A program made the translations under genes and the position numbers. From Natrialba sp. SSL1 (GTDB lineage Archaea; Halobacteriota; Halobacteria; Halobacteriales; Natrialbaceae), in the NCBI RefSeq assembly GCF_001861355.1, contig NZ_MASN01000018.1, positions 1 through 64,000 of the forward strand: a DNA stretch of 64,000 nt, given 5' to 3'. Every line of letters starts with the position of its first letter. Within the stretch, counting starts at the first letter, position 1. This document shows positions 17,127 to 25,062 of the stretch, in pieces. The notes below the pieces were generated by a model. The model made no database searches. It saw only the letters and a program-made list of their open reading frames with translations, and was not told the DNA's origin.

Positions 17127-18266
17127 ATGGCAAGCAGACGGCGTGTACTCGCCTCGACCGCAACGGCAGTGACGATCGGTGTAGCCGGCTGTGCGACCGA
17201 TACGACCGAGCCGAACGGTGAATCTGATGGTAGCGACGGCGGCGTCGATCCATACGAGGTCTGTATCGAACCGAGCGGTTGTCACACGTTCGAGGAGGTC
17301 CCGGAGTCGTTTTTCGTGATTCCCGGGACGCAAGAGGATATGGCAATGTCTCTGGGGCTTCAGCCGGCCGCCCACGCCTACCCCGAACGGAAGCCGTACA
17401 AGTTCTACGACCAACTTCCCGGCGTCGACTACGATCCCGACGACGTATTCCAGTACGGCGAGGGCGAGTCCGCGCGAAATTACGACCGCGAAATTTTCTA
17501 CGAGATCGACCCCGACGTGATCCTGGCGGACCCGCGGATGCTGCAGAACTACTCGAACTGGAGCGACGCGGACATGGACGAGATCGAGACGGCCGTCGCG
17601 CCGTTTCTCGGCTCGTACATCCGCTTCGATTTCGAGGGCCAGGAACCCCACTATACCATGTACGAACTGTTCGAGAAGGTCGCCGATCTCTTCCAGCGTC
17701 AGGCGCAGTACGAGGCGTGGGTCGAACTCCACGATGAGTTCATGGAGAGGATCGAAGACCGGTTACCGCCCGAAGACGAACGGCCGACGGCAGCCGTCTT
17801 CTGGCGCGGTATCAACGCTGATGCCGGCGAGTTCCAGCCCGCACCGATCAGCGAGAAGCGAAACGACGTGCAGTGTTTTCGCGATCTCGGCATCAAAGAC
17901 GCCTTCCAGGGGATGGACATCGCCGGCGATATCGGCTACGAGACCCTGCTCGACGTCGATCCGGACTACATCGCCGCGCTCACCCTCTCGTCGATGACCG
18001 GCGACGAGTGGCAACGTGAGGTCGTCGACCCGCTCGAGGATCACTCGACCGCTCGTCGCCTCTCTGCCGTCGAAAGCGGCAACGTCGTTCGCTCATCGGG
18101 GCAGTTCATGGGACCTGTCACGCATCTATTCTCGACTGAAGCGCTCGCGAAGCAGGTCTACCCCGACCAGTTCGGCTCGTGGCCGGGGGACTCGGATGCG
18201 ATTCCGGAATCAGAGCAACTCTTCGACCGCGAGCGGGTTGCTGAAATCGTTACTGGCGACCACTAA
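17127..18266 (+). CDS. Iron-complex ABC transporter substrate-binding lipoprotein (first paralogue)
   Basis: A 379-residue extracellular binding protein. The N-terminus has a Tat signal (SRRRVLAS) ending in a lipobox (VAGC, Cys near 23), followed by an acidic linker (TEPNGESDGSDGG). The rest is a two-lobed TroA/FecB-like binding protein with DPDVILADPRML near 130, a long bridging helix with FEKVADLFQRQ near 185, and a second lobe ending FDRERVAEIVTGDH. It is paralogous to the next gene, sharing D/DV-L-DP, ETAVAPF-like and FEK-A--FQ segments. A leaderless start at ATG 17127 fits the TATA spacing. Confidence 0.88.
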   Translation: MASRRRVLASTATAVTIGVAGCATDTTEPNGESDGSDGGVDPYEVCIEPSGCHTFEEVPESFFVIPGTQEDMAMSLGLQPAAHAYPERKPYKFYDQLPGVDYDPDDVFQYGEGESARNYDREIFYEIDPDVILADPRMLQNYSNWSDADMDEIETAVAPFLGSYIRFDFEGQEPHYTMYELFEKVADLFQRQAQYEAWVELHDEFMERIEDRLPPEDERPTAAVFWRGINADAGEFQPAPISEKRNDVQCFRDLGIKDAFQGMDIAGDIGYETLLDVDPDYIAALTLSSMTGDEWQREVVDPLEDHSTARRLSAVESGNVVRSSGQFMGPVTHLFSTEALAKQVYPDQFGSWPGDSDAIPESEQLFDRERVAEIVTGDH

Positions 18267-18279
18267 GACTGTTCGGCTC

Positions 18280-18332
18280 TTTTAGGCTGGCCTAATACCG
18301 AAGCGACTATAATGTTTTAGGCAGACCTAAAA
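18280..18332. promoter_or_regulatory. Dual iron operators before the second binding-protein gene
   Basis: TTAGG-CTGG-CCTAA (18282-18295) and TTAGG-CAGA-CCTAA (18317-18330) are the cleanest copies of the operator in the window. Their centres are 35 bases apart, and CTATAATG (18307-18314) lies between as TATA box. The gene starts two bases after the second operator. Confidence 0.88.
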
Positions 18333-18334
18333 CC

Positions 18335-19492
18335 ATGGCGATTGTCGAGTCGAACGTCGCTGGTAACGAGGGGGTAACGAGACGCGAGTACGTGACATAC
18401 GGCTCCGCTATTGCGGGCACTGGACTGCTCGCTGGCTGCGCGGAGACGGACAGCGAAAATGGGGGCGCGAACGGGGCCGATGGAACTGGAACGACGGACG
18501 GCACCTACTCGGTAACGATGGAGCCAGTGGGGTCCGTCGAGTTCGAGACTGTTCCCGAACGATGGCTCCCCTACACCGCTGATTATGCGGATATGGGCGT
18601 CGCGTTGGGACAGGCAGACGGGTTGCTCGGCGTCGAACTCGTCGAACGGTTCGGGACGCACTACTACGAGGAACTCCCCGGCGTGTCCGTCGATGAGGAC
18701 GACCTGGTCGATCTCTGGCAGAGCGGCACGGACACCGAACTGTTCTACGAACTCGACGCGGATGTCCACCTCGTTGATCCGCCGTTCATGACGAACCAGG
18801 TGCAGTGGACCGAAGCGGACGTCGAGAGCATAGAGCACGGTGTCGCACCGTTCATCGGCAACACGATTTTCTCCCGAAGCTACGGCTGGCACGACTACGA
18901 GTACTACTCGTTGTACGAGGCGTTCGAGAAAATCGCCGAAGTGTTTCAGGAACGCGATCGATTCGAGGCGTTCGACCAACTCCACGACGAGGTGCTTGCC
19001 GATGTCCACTCTCGCTTGCCCGACGAGAACCCAGAAATCGCGATTCTCGCGCCCGAGTCCGTCGCTCCCGAGGAGTTCTACGGCTACACTCTTGACGGTG
19101 GCACGCAGTCCAAGCAGTGGGACGACCTCGGCGTCCGGGACGCACTCGAGCGCAGCGGTGTCGGCGGCTTTCACGAAACGGGTGGAACGATCGATTACGA
19201 GGCGCTACTCGAGGTCGACCCCGACGCGATCGTCATCTGGCAGGAGGCTGGCGTGACGGCCGAGAGCTTCGAGGCCGACGTACTCGAGCCGATGCGAGAT
19301 CACAGCGTCGCACAGAACCTGACGGCGGTCGAGAACGACCGCGTCATCTTCGGTGGGCTCTTCTACCAGGGGCCGATCATCAATCTCTTCCAACTCGAGA
19401 TGGCCGCCCAGGGACTGTTCCCCGACGAGTTCGGTGGCGAAGACCTGTTCGACCGCCAGCGGGTTGCAGACATCGTGGCTGGGGAGTTCTGA
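18335..19492 (+). CDS. Iron-complex ABC transporter substrate-binding lipoprotein (second paralogue)
   Basis: A 385-residue homologue of the preceding binding protein. It has a Tat-type signal (TRREYVTYGSAIAG) and lipobox (LAGC, Cys near 34), then an Asp/Gly/Asn linker. Conserved segments include DADVHLVDPPFMT near 150, IEHGVAPFIG near 165 and the helix FEKIAEVFQERDRFEAF. Only part of the sequence is shared with the first copy, so the duplication is old and the two may bind different complexes. It has its own iron promoter and is followed after two bases by the FAD protein, forming an operon. Confidence 0.88.
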   Translation: MAIVESNVAGNEGVTRREYVTYGSAIAGTGLLAGCAETDSENGGANGADGTGTTDGTYSVTMEPVGSVEFETVPERWLPYTADYADMGVALGQADGLLGVELVERFGTHYYEELPGVSVDEDDLVDLWQSGTDTELFYELDADVHLVDPPFMTNQVQWTEADVESIEHGVAPFIGNTIFSRSYGWHDYEYYSLYEAFEKIAEVFQERDRFEAFDQLHDEVLADVHSRLPDENPEIAILAPESVAPEEFYGYTLDGGTQSKQWDDLGVRDALERSGVGGFHETGGTIDYEALLEVDPDAIVIWQEAGVTAESFEADVLEPMRDHSVAQNLTAVENDRVIFGGLFYQGPIINLFQLEMAAQGLFPDEFGGEDLFDRQRVADIVAGEF

Positions 19493-19494
19493 AC

Positions 19495-20454
19495 ATGACG
19501 GACGCTGCAGATAGTGAACGCGACGCGGTCGATGAACCGGACCGAGATGTTGTTGTCGTCGGTGGCGGGCCAGCCGGGAGCGCCGCCGCACTCTTCACCG
19601 CCCGACACGGTCTCGACACCGTTGTCTTCGACCGCGGAAACGCCGCCCTCCGCCGGTGTGCATACCTCGAGAACTACCCTGGGTTCCCCGGTGGCATCGA
19701 CATCGAGGGCTTCTACGACCTGTTACACGCCCACGTGAAGACGGCCGGCGGTGACCTCGTTCCGGATCTGGTCGAGTCCGTCGATCGGGAGCACCCCGAC
19801 GGCCCGCTCGTCGTCGAAACGCAGGAAGGTCGCCGAGTTACGGCCGGTACGGTCGTCGCAGCCGCGTGGTACGACGGCTCGTATCTGCGCCCGCTGGGTG
19901 GCGACGAACTGTTCGAAACCCACGAGCACGACGGCGAGGAGGACGACCACTTCGACTCGTCCTATCCCGATGCGGACGGTCGTACGCCGATCGACGGCCT
20001 GTACGTCGCCTCGCCGAACGGGAGCCGGAACGCGCAGGCGGTCATCGCCGCCGGCCAGGGGGCACACGTCGCACGGACTCTCATCGCGGATCACCGAACC
20101 GCACAGGGCTTCCCTGACGGCGTCGCCGAGCGGTACGACTGGCTCCGCCGAGAGTCCGAGTTCACGGGTGAGTGGGCCACCCGCGAGCGGTGGCAAGAGT
20201 GGTACGACGAGAAGTCCGGTGACGATCACAACCTCGAAACGGAGCGCTACGAAGACCTTCGCGCCCGGTACATCGACCGCGCGTTCGAGACGCGACTCTC
20301 GGAGTCTGCCGCCGAATCGCGGACTGCGCAGGGACTCCGTGAACTGGTCGAAACGCTCGGCACTGACCGTGTACTGGACGCCGTCGACGACGAGCAGATT
20401 CGTTCGTATCTCGGGAAGACGACCGATGAGGCAGAGACTGAGACTGAGGTCTAG
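19495..20454 (+). CDS. Reduced thioredoxin-reductase-like FAD protein, iron-regulated
   Basis: A 319-residue flavoprotein. Residues 20-60 hold the FAD dinucleotide fold (DVVVVGGGPAGSAAALFTARHG), and NYPGFPGGIDIEGFYDLL matches the thioredoxin reductase group. After VTAGTVVAAAWYDGSYLR the sequence passes after only some 40 residues to the closing FAD motif (IDGLYVASPNGSRNAQAVIAAGQGAHVA). The NADPH-binding domain and its CxxC are therefore missing. A ~110-residue helical C-terminus follows. It overlaps the operon of the second binding protein, two bases downstream, suggesting a role with imported iron complex, perhaps as a reductase fed by another electron donor. That role is inference. Confidence 0.75.
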   Translation: MTDAADSERDAVDEPDRDVVVVGGGPAGSAAALFTARHGLDTVVFDRGNAALRRCAYLENYPGFPGGIDIEGFYDLLHAHVKTAGGDLVPDLVESVDREHPDGPLVVETQEGRRVTAGTVVAAAWYDGSYLRPLGGDELFETHEHDGEEDDHFDSSYPDADGRTPIDGLYVASPNGSRNAQAVIAAGQGAHVARTLIADHRTAQGFPDGVAERYDWLRRESEFTGEWATRERWQEWYDEKSGDDHNLETERYEDLRARYIDRAFETRLSESAAESRTAQGLRELVETLGTDRVLDAVDDEQIRSYLGKTTDEAETETEV

Positions 20455-20542
20455 CGGATACAGAAACTGTCTAACGGTCACCGAAGTACCTCGAGCGAAC
20501 AACCACAGCCGTACTACCTCAGCCACCACGCCGTACCACCGC

Positions 20543-20580
20543 AACCGAACTATCTCAGCCGAACTACCCCAGCCGAACTC
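20543..20580. repeat. Degenerate tandem 14-base repeat
   Basis: Nearly three copies of a unit like AGCCGAACTACCCC stand in tandem, with more decayed copies to the left back to about 20480. No function is visible; the stretch is intergenic. Confidence 0.55.
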
Positions 20581-20653
20581 CCAACCAAACAACCCCACTC
20601 CAATGAACGACCCCGGTGCAACCCATGAGTGAAACCACGAGTCAGCCGACGAG

Positions 20654-21508
20654 GTGGGTGCAGTGACAGTTGCCGTCCTCCAGACAGCACTGGATCGCGT
20701 CGCCGAGGAACAGGCAGCCGTCGCCACAGGCATACGAGCCTTCGAGCGGTTCGAAACCGGTGTCGAGGAAATCGAGCCCAGCACCGGTGTGTACATTTCT
20801 TCCTCACCCGCCGCTACCACCGCCCCCGCGACGGCCTCCACGACGACGTTCCCGGACGGAGGCGACAATGCCACGCCTGCCGCATCGATCGTCCAACACC
20901 GTCCGAACGAACCAGACGCCACAGCCCGCGTCCGAACGCTATTCGCCGAAACCGTCCACCCGTACAGTACCGAAACGATCGACGAATCCGAACCGCTCCT
21001 CGAGACGGTCGTCGAAGAACTCGGTCCCGACATCGCGACAGCACTGTCTCCGACGACGCCCGCCCAGTTCACGCCGGCGCTGAAGAAGGCGATCTGTACC
21101 AGCGCGGACCAGCGCCGCACCGAACTCGACACGATGGCCCGCGTCCTGGAGCGCGAAACAGCCTCGCTGAACGAGGCAGTAACTGTGGTCGACGGCGTAC
21201 TCGAGTGGCTCGAGTCAGTAGACGACACACCGCTGTCGTCGCTCGGGTTCGAAGCGCTTCGAGAGCGCCACAAGGGCCTCGCCGCTCGCCGGCTATGCTG
21301 TGGGCGGTTCCTCGAGGAGCGACAGGAGACGCTGGCGCGGACGATTGCGCAGGGAACGCCTGCCAAAACGGCTCATCGCGAGGTCGTCGAGTACTTGTAC
21401 CAGGAGCAGCGCCAATCGTATCCGGTTCTGGCCGCGATGGTGGCTCTCGATCGGCTCTGTGGGACGTGCCAGCGAGTCGTTCGTGAGCATCTCGTCCGGC
21501 GTGCGTGA
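20654..21508 (+). CDS. DUF7260-like haloarchaeal protein
   Basis: A ~284-residue soluble acidic protein. The C-terminal part (LCCGRFLEERQETLARTI near 228, then HREVVEYLYQEQRQSYPVLAAMVALDRLC, then C near 272) fits the haloarchaeal DUF7260 group as I remember it. The function is unknown. The start is uncertain: GTG 20654 and GTG 20663 are both possible, and no in-frame ATG precedes without a stop. Cysteines near 229-230 and 269-272 may form a metal or redox site. It lies 199 bases after the iron operon and carries no operator of its own. Confidence 0.6.
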   Translation: MGAVTVAVLQTALDRVAEEQAAVATGIRAFERFETGVEEIEPSTGVYISSSPAATTAPATASTTTFPDGGDNATPAASIVQHRPNEPDATARVRTLFAETVHPYSTETIDESEPLLETVVEELGPDIATALSPTTPAQFTPALKKAICTSADQRRTELDTMARVLERETASLNEAVTVVDGVLEWLESVDDTPLSSLGFEALRERHKGLAARRLCCGRFLEERQETLARTIAQGTPAKTAHREVVEYLYQEQRQSYPVLAAMVALDRLCGTCQRVVREHLVRRA

Positions 21509-21772
21509 GTCTCGTTCAGCTGCAGCTGCCGGCCTGCCGGCTGGTCGAGTTGGGCTCGAAGAACGCTATCGCCGGAACGCGGCGACAGCGGGCCTGGCAG
21601 TACTCATAGGGTTCGTCATCGCCAGGTGCCGAGTCTGGCTCGGGTCAGCACTTCGTCATCGGCCAGACGGACGTAGGGATGCGAGCGGAAAACGGTTGTC
21701 GGTTAGGACAGCCAGCTAGCTGGGATGGTCGGCTGCTGTGAGTGGGTGTACTCGAGTCCCACTGCGTTCTGA
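21509..21772. other. Intergenic stretch without recognisable content
   Basis: This continues the DUF7260 gene's downstream region. Frames here are shadows; GC skew and codon use give no support to any of them. One ACTCGAGT octamer lies near 21746. Confidence 0.4.
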
Positions 21773-22090
21773 CTACGATTGAGCGGAGTCATCCGGTGAC
21801 CGCGAATTTGCGAAGGCGGTGTTCCACTCGTCGATGAGGTTCTGGAGACGGTCAGTGTGACGGTGGGAGAACGTTGCCGGCGAGCGGGCGGTAGCAGATA
21901 TCACCGATGCGGTGTTGGTTCCGGTGGGTTCGGCGTCGGTCCCTGTGTCAGTTCCAGTAGCAGAACTGAGACGTGGAGCGGTGTCTGTGTCTGTGTCTGT
22001 CTCTGTCTCTGTCTCTGTTCGTGTTCGTGTCCGTGTCTGCGCCTGTGCGTGCGTTCGCGTCTGGGTCTGTGGCCGGTGTCGTGTGCTCAT
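21773..22090 (-). CDS. Possible low-complexity small protein
   Basis: A 105-residue frame. Residues 5-40 are alternating Thr with Gln/Arg/Glu/Asp (TRTRTETETETDTDT), and 45-65 have TGTDTGTDAEPTGTN. The end looks like ordinary protein, with a helix around HTDRLQNLIDEWNTAFANS. A TATA-like TTTTATAAT lies at about 22225-22233 reading leftwards, leaving a ~105-base leader. No family is recognised. It could be a real but fast-evolving protein or a repeat tract that happens to be open. Confidence 0.38.
   Translation of the reverse strand: MSTRHRPQTQTRTHAQAQTRTRTRTETETETDTDTDTAPRLSSATGTDTGTDAEPTGTNTASVISATARSPATFSHRHTDRLQNLIDEWNTAFANSRSPDDSAQS
21975..22075. repeat. GT-rich hexanucleotide simple repeat
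   Basis: Imperfect tandem units TGTCTG, TCTCTG and TTCGTG, then TCCGTG and CGCCTG, run for about 100 bases. It codes TETETD/TRTR in the minus-strand frame and belongs to the same class of expansions seen in other genes here. Confidence 0.75.
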
Positions 22091-22372
22091 GTCGGTCAGG
22101 TATGGTTGGACTGCAGGGTGTCACAAGAGGCGGTTCGAAGACGGGGTGGTGTGTGAGCGAGTTCACGCTCCAAGGCGTACGTGTACGACCGACATTGTCT
22201 GTACCATATCCATAATGGTCCATCATTATAAAAGTTCATGATAGATGCGGCATGTTGCCGTGAGTGTGTAAATCGACGGCTCTCAGGATGGGGTGGGGAA
22301 GTCTACTGGTACGTGAGGCATACACCACCCTCACTACTAAGCAACCCGCAGGTGAGCGAGTACGACGAGAGG
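22091..22372. other. Intergenic region before the glycosyltransferase
   Basis: It contains the A/T-rich, roughly palindromic segment CCATCATTATAAAAGTTCATGA near 22220-22240, able to act as TATA in either direction, and nothing else recognisable. Frames here are short and unsupported. Confidence 0.4.
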
Positions 22373-23092
22373 ATGTCCGCGAACACGACCCGGTCGGTTA
22401 CTGAGGGATCTCCGTCGACACCAACCACACTACCACCCGATGTGAGTATCGTCATCCCCGCACGAAACGAAGGGGCGTATCTGCGCGGCGCGCTCTCGAG
22501 TATCGCTGCGCTCGACACCGGCTACGAGTACGAGGTGATCGTCGTCGACGGCGCGTCGACTGACGGCACGCGAGCGATTGCTCGCGAGTACGACGCGACA
22601 GTCCTCGAGGAGGGCGGCTCAAGCATCGCCGCGGCTCGTAACCTTGGTGCCAGCCGCGCCGATGGCGAGTGGCTCGCATTCATCGACGCCGACACGCGGG
22701 TGCGGGCCGATTATCTCACCGAGATGCTGGGGCTCGTCGAGCGCGAGGGGCTCGCCGCCGCGAGTTCGCGCTGTCGGATGACCGGCCCGCTGCGCGCGAA
22801 GCTGATGGAGGCGACGATCAACCAACTCTTCCCACGGCTCGCATCCCCGGTGTTACCGGGGTTCAACTGCGTCGTACACCGTCGGGCGTTCGACGAGGTG
22901 GACGGCTTCCCTGACGTACCGAACGAGGATACGGCGTTCAGCCGCCGGCTCGGCCGCCAGTATCCGACGGCGTACCATCCAGACGTGCTCGTCGCGAGTT
23001 CTGGCCGTCGAATCGCCGACGATGGATTGACCGGAACGCTCTGGCACTACCTGCGGCTGGATGCGGGCCGCCTCCGATCCTCACGGTCGTGA
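22373..23092 (+). CDS. GT-A family glycosyltransferase (family 2 type)
   Basis: A 239-residue soluble glycosyltransferase that would transfer a sugar from a nucleotide or lipid-linked donor. It opens with VSIVIPARNEGAYLRGAL (about 24-41), then EVIVVDGASTDGT (about 55-67), ARNLGASRADGEWLAFIDADTR (about 87-108, with the metal-binding DAD), and PGFNCVVHRRAFDEVDGFPDVPNEDTAFSRRL near 160-190. No membrane anchor is seen. ATG 22373 gives the standard length; the in-frame upstream extension is Cys/Trp-rich and unlike protein of this organism. The acceptor is unknown. Confidence 0.85.
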   Translation: MSANTTRSVTEGSPSTPTTLPPDVSIVIPARNEGAYLRGALSSIAALDTGYEYEVIVVDGASTDGTRAIAREYDATVLEEGGSSIAAARNLGASRADGEWLAFIDADTRVRADYLTEMLGLVEREGLAAASSRCRMTGPLRAKLMEATINQLFPRLASPVLPGFNCVVHRRAFDEVDGFPDVPNEDTAFSRRLGRQYPTAYHPDVLVASSGRRIADDGLTGTLWHYLRLDAGRLRSSRS

Positions 23093-23203
23093 GCCTCTTG
23101 CAAGTCTCTCCTAAATCTCTCCTGAGTCTCAGTTCGGGTACGGACAGACGGGCATGGCTCCGCCGGGACACCACTTTTGTCCGTTCTCGTGGGGGAACGA
23201 GTC

Positions 23204-23596
23204 GTGTCTCCGATCTCAACCGAGGCCGCCGAGCTACTCGAGAGCGAGCCGCTCATGGCACACCTCGGAACCTGTGTCGACGAGCGGCCACACGTCGCGC
23301 CGGTCTGGTACTCCTACGACGAGTCGACCGAGACCGTCGAGATCGTGACGAGCGGCAAGAAACTGGCGAACATCAGGGAGAACCCGCGCGTTGCCCTTTC
23401 GATACAGGCCGACGAGGGGGGACAGACACAGTGGATGGTAACCCTGCTCGGCACGGCGACGGTCGTCGAGGACGAGGCAGCGAACGAAGACGCTCGCCAG
23501 CGGATCAATGCAAAGTACGACGCGCCTGCAGACGCCTACGCGGATAACACGCTGGTGCGGATCGACGTGGGGTCGGCGACGACACAGACCTACTAG
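23204..23596 (+). CDS. Pyridoxamine 5'-phosphate oxidase-like flavin-binding protein
   Basis: A 130-residue split-barrel protein. ELLESEPLMAHLGTCVDERPHVAPVWYSYD, then VTSGKKLANIRENPRVALSIQ and TLLGTATVVED, are characteristic of PNPOx-like proteins that bind FMN or F420. True vitamin B6 oxidases are longer, so the activity is probably a different flavin or deazaflavin reduction. I chose GTG 23204; TTG 23177 and GTG 23189 are in frame upstream. It may be co-transcribed with the glycosyltransferase 111 bases upstream. Confidence 0.75.
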   Translation: MSPISTEAAELLESEPLMAHLGTCVDERPHVAPVWYSYDESTETVEIVTSGKKLANIRENPRVALSIQADEGGQTQWMVTLLGTATVVEDEAANEDARQRINAKYDAPADAYADNTLVRIDVGSATTQTY

Positions 23597-23658
23597 AGTA
23601 TTGCGTGACCAACTGTGGCTGTCACGCGCCCGTTCTCGGCGCGCTCCCGTTTCGATGT

Positions 23659-24150
23659 TCAGCCGACGTAAATCGTGTAGTTGAGCACGGCGGCGAACGA
23701 GACCCAGGCGATGTAGGGGACCAGCAACGCCGCCGCCAGTCGATCGACGCGGGCAAACGCCCAGATGGTCGCGGCGACGGCAACCCAGAGCACGCCGATG
23801 ACGAGCAAACCGAGATCCGCCCGCTGTAGGCCGAAGAACGCGGGCGTCCACGAGACGTTCACGACGAGTTGCACCGCGAAGATCGCAACTGCGAGACGAA
23901 CATCGCGCCGGGAAAAGCCGTGTCGCCAGACGAGGTACAGCGCGAGTCCCATCAGCGTGAACAGCGTCGTCCACGCGACGCCGAAGACGATTCCCGGCGG
24001 AAAGAACCACGGCTCGGCAAACCAGCTCGTATCCGAGCCGATGAACAGCGACGGCGACGAGCCGATCAGGTTGACGCCGACGATCATACCGACCGCGACC
24101 GCAGCCTCGCGCGCAGACGGCCGCGGCGGGAGTTCGCGTGTAACCTCCAT
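23659..24150 (-). CDS. tspO: TspO/MBR family membrane protein
   Basis: A 163-residue protein with five predicted membrane helices, of the tryptophan-rich sensory protein/translocator family that binds porphyrins. Typical segments are WFAEPWFFPPGIVFGVAWTTLF near 43-64, VVNVSWTPAFFGLQRADLGLL near 95-116 and AALLVPYIAWVSFAAVLNYTI at the end. Porphyrin handling would suit a heme-making cell, but the heme genes are 18 kb away. ATG 24150 is the natural start. Confidence 0.9.
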   Translation of the reverse strand: MEVTRELPPRPSAREAAVAVGMIVGVNLIGSSPSLFIGSDTSWFAEPWFFPPGIVFGVAWTTLFTLMGLALYLVWRHGFSRRDVRLAVAIFAVQLVVNVSWTPAFFGLQRADLGLLVIGVLWVAVAATIWAFARVDRLAAALLVPYIAWVSFAAVLNYTIYVG

Positions 24151-24215
24151 ACGGGATGTCCACCGGCAAACAAAATAGTATTCAGGGGTGAGTTAGCCAG
24201 TCGGTCAGTTACAGG

Positions 24216-24995
24216 CTACAGTCCGGTCGGAACCTCGAAATAACTCGTCTTGAGGTCGTTGTCCCACGACTCGACGCGCTCCTGGACCGCTCGAACGCCG
24301 AACGTCTCCGTCGCGTAGTGGCCCGCCAGGACGACGTGAATACCCGCCTCCCGGGCCTCGTGGTAGGCTTTCTGTTTCCCTTCGCCCGTCACGAGCGCAT
24401 CCACGTCCGCCTCGACTGCCTCGTCGAGCCAATCTGTGCCGCTTCCCGTGATGATCCCAACCTCCTCGATCTCGTCCGGGCCGAACTCGAGTACCTGCAC
24501 TGGCTGGCCGCCCGTCTCGAGTTCGGACTCAAGTTGGTCGCGCAGCTCAGCAGGGGTATACGACTCAGTAGCACGGCCGCGCTGGCCGATGTGCTCGGGG
24601 CCGAGTTCGCCGAACGGCTGGCGGTTCTCGAGATCGAGTACGTCGGCGACACCGGCGGCGTTGCCGAGTTCCTGGTGGCCATCGAGTGGGAGGTGTGAAA
24701 CGTACAGCGCGAGGTCGTGTTCGATCAGCGGTTGAACGCGGTCGTAGGTGCGCCCTGTGACGCGGTCGAAGCCGCCCCAGGAAATGCCGTGGTGGGTGAC
24801 CAGTACGTCTGCGCCGGCCTCGATCGCCTGCTCGAACGTCTCCTGAACGCCGTCGACGGCGAACGCGACGTGTTCGACGGTTCCATCGTCTGGACCGACC
24901 TGCAAGCCATTTGCGCTGGCGTCGAGGTCGGCGTAGTCGGCGGTCCCGAGCGTCTCGTCGAGTCGGTCGACGAAGGCGGCGAGTTCCATGCTCAT
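24216..24995 (-). CDS. Nif3-like dinuclear metal centre protein
   Basis: A 259-residue member of the Nif3/YbgI (DUF34) family, hexameric proteins with two metals at the active site; some act as GTP cyclohydrolase-like or metal-insertion factors, and the role is unsettled. The metal ligands are visible as THHGISWGG near residues 67-75 and GEGKQKAYHEAREAGIHVVLAGHYATE near 205-230. The N-terminus starts directly with the family's ANGLQVG near 28-34. It lies just downstream of the methyltransferase on the same strand. Confidence 0.88.
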   Translation of the reverse strand: MSMELAAFVDRLDETLGTADYADLDASANGLQVGPDDGTVEHVAFAVDGVQETFEQAIEAGADVLVTHHGISWGGFDRVTGRTYDRVQPLIEHDLALYVSHLPLDGHQELGNAAGVADVLDLENRQPFGELGPEHIGQRGRATESYTPAELRDQLESELETGGQPVQVLEFGPDEIEEVGIITGSGTDWLDEAVEADVDALVTGEGKQKAYHEAREAGIHVVLAGHYATETFGVRAVQERVESWDNDLKTSYFEVPTGL

Positions 24996-25062
24996 ACGCG
25001 TCCGTTGTTCCGCGGCGGGCTTGTATCCTTGCGGTCTCTGACTGTCCCGTGACCGGAGCTAG

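Noticed and set aside
19723-21366. A 547-codon minus-strand frame
   Set aside because: It covers the FAD protein, the intergenic region and DUF7260 in antisense; its composition is not acidic and it has no domain.
21948-22226. A 92-codon minus-strand frame beginning at the TATA-like element
   Set aside because: Its ATG abuts the TATA-like TTTTATAAT, too close for transcription from it, and the translation is an out-of-frame reading of the hexamer repeat.
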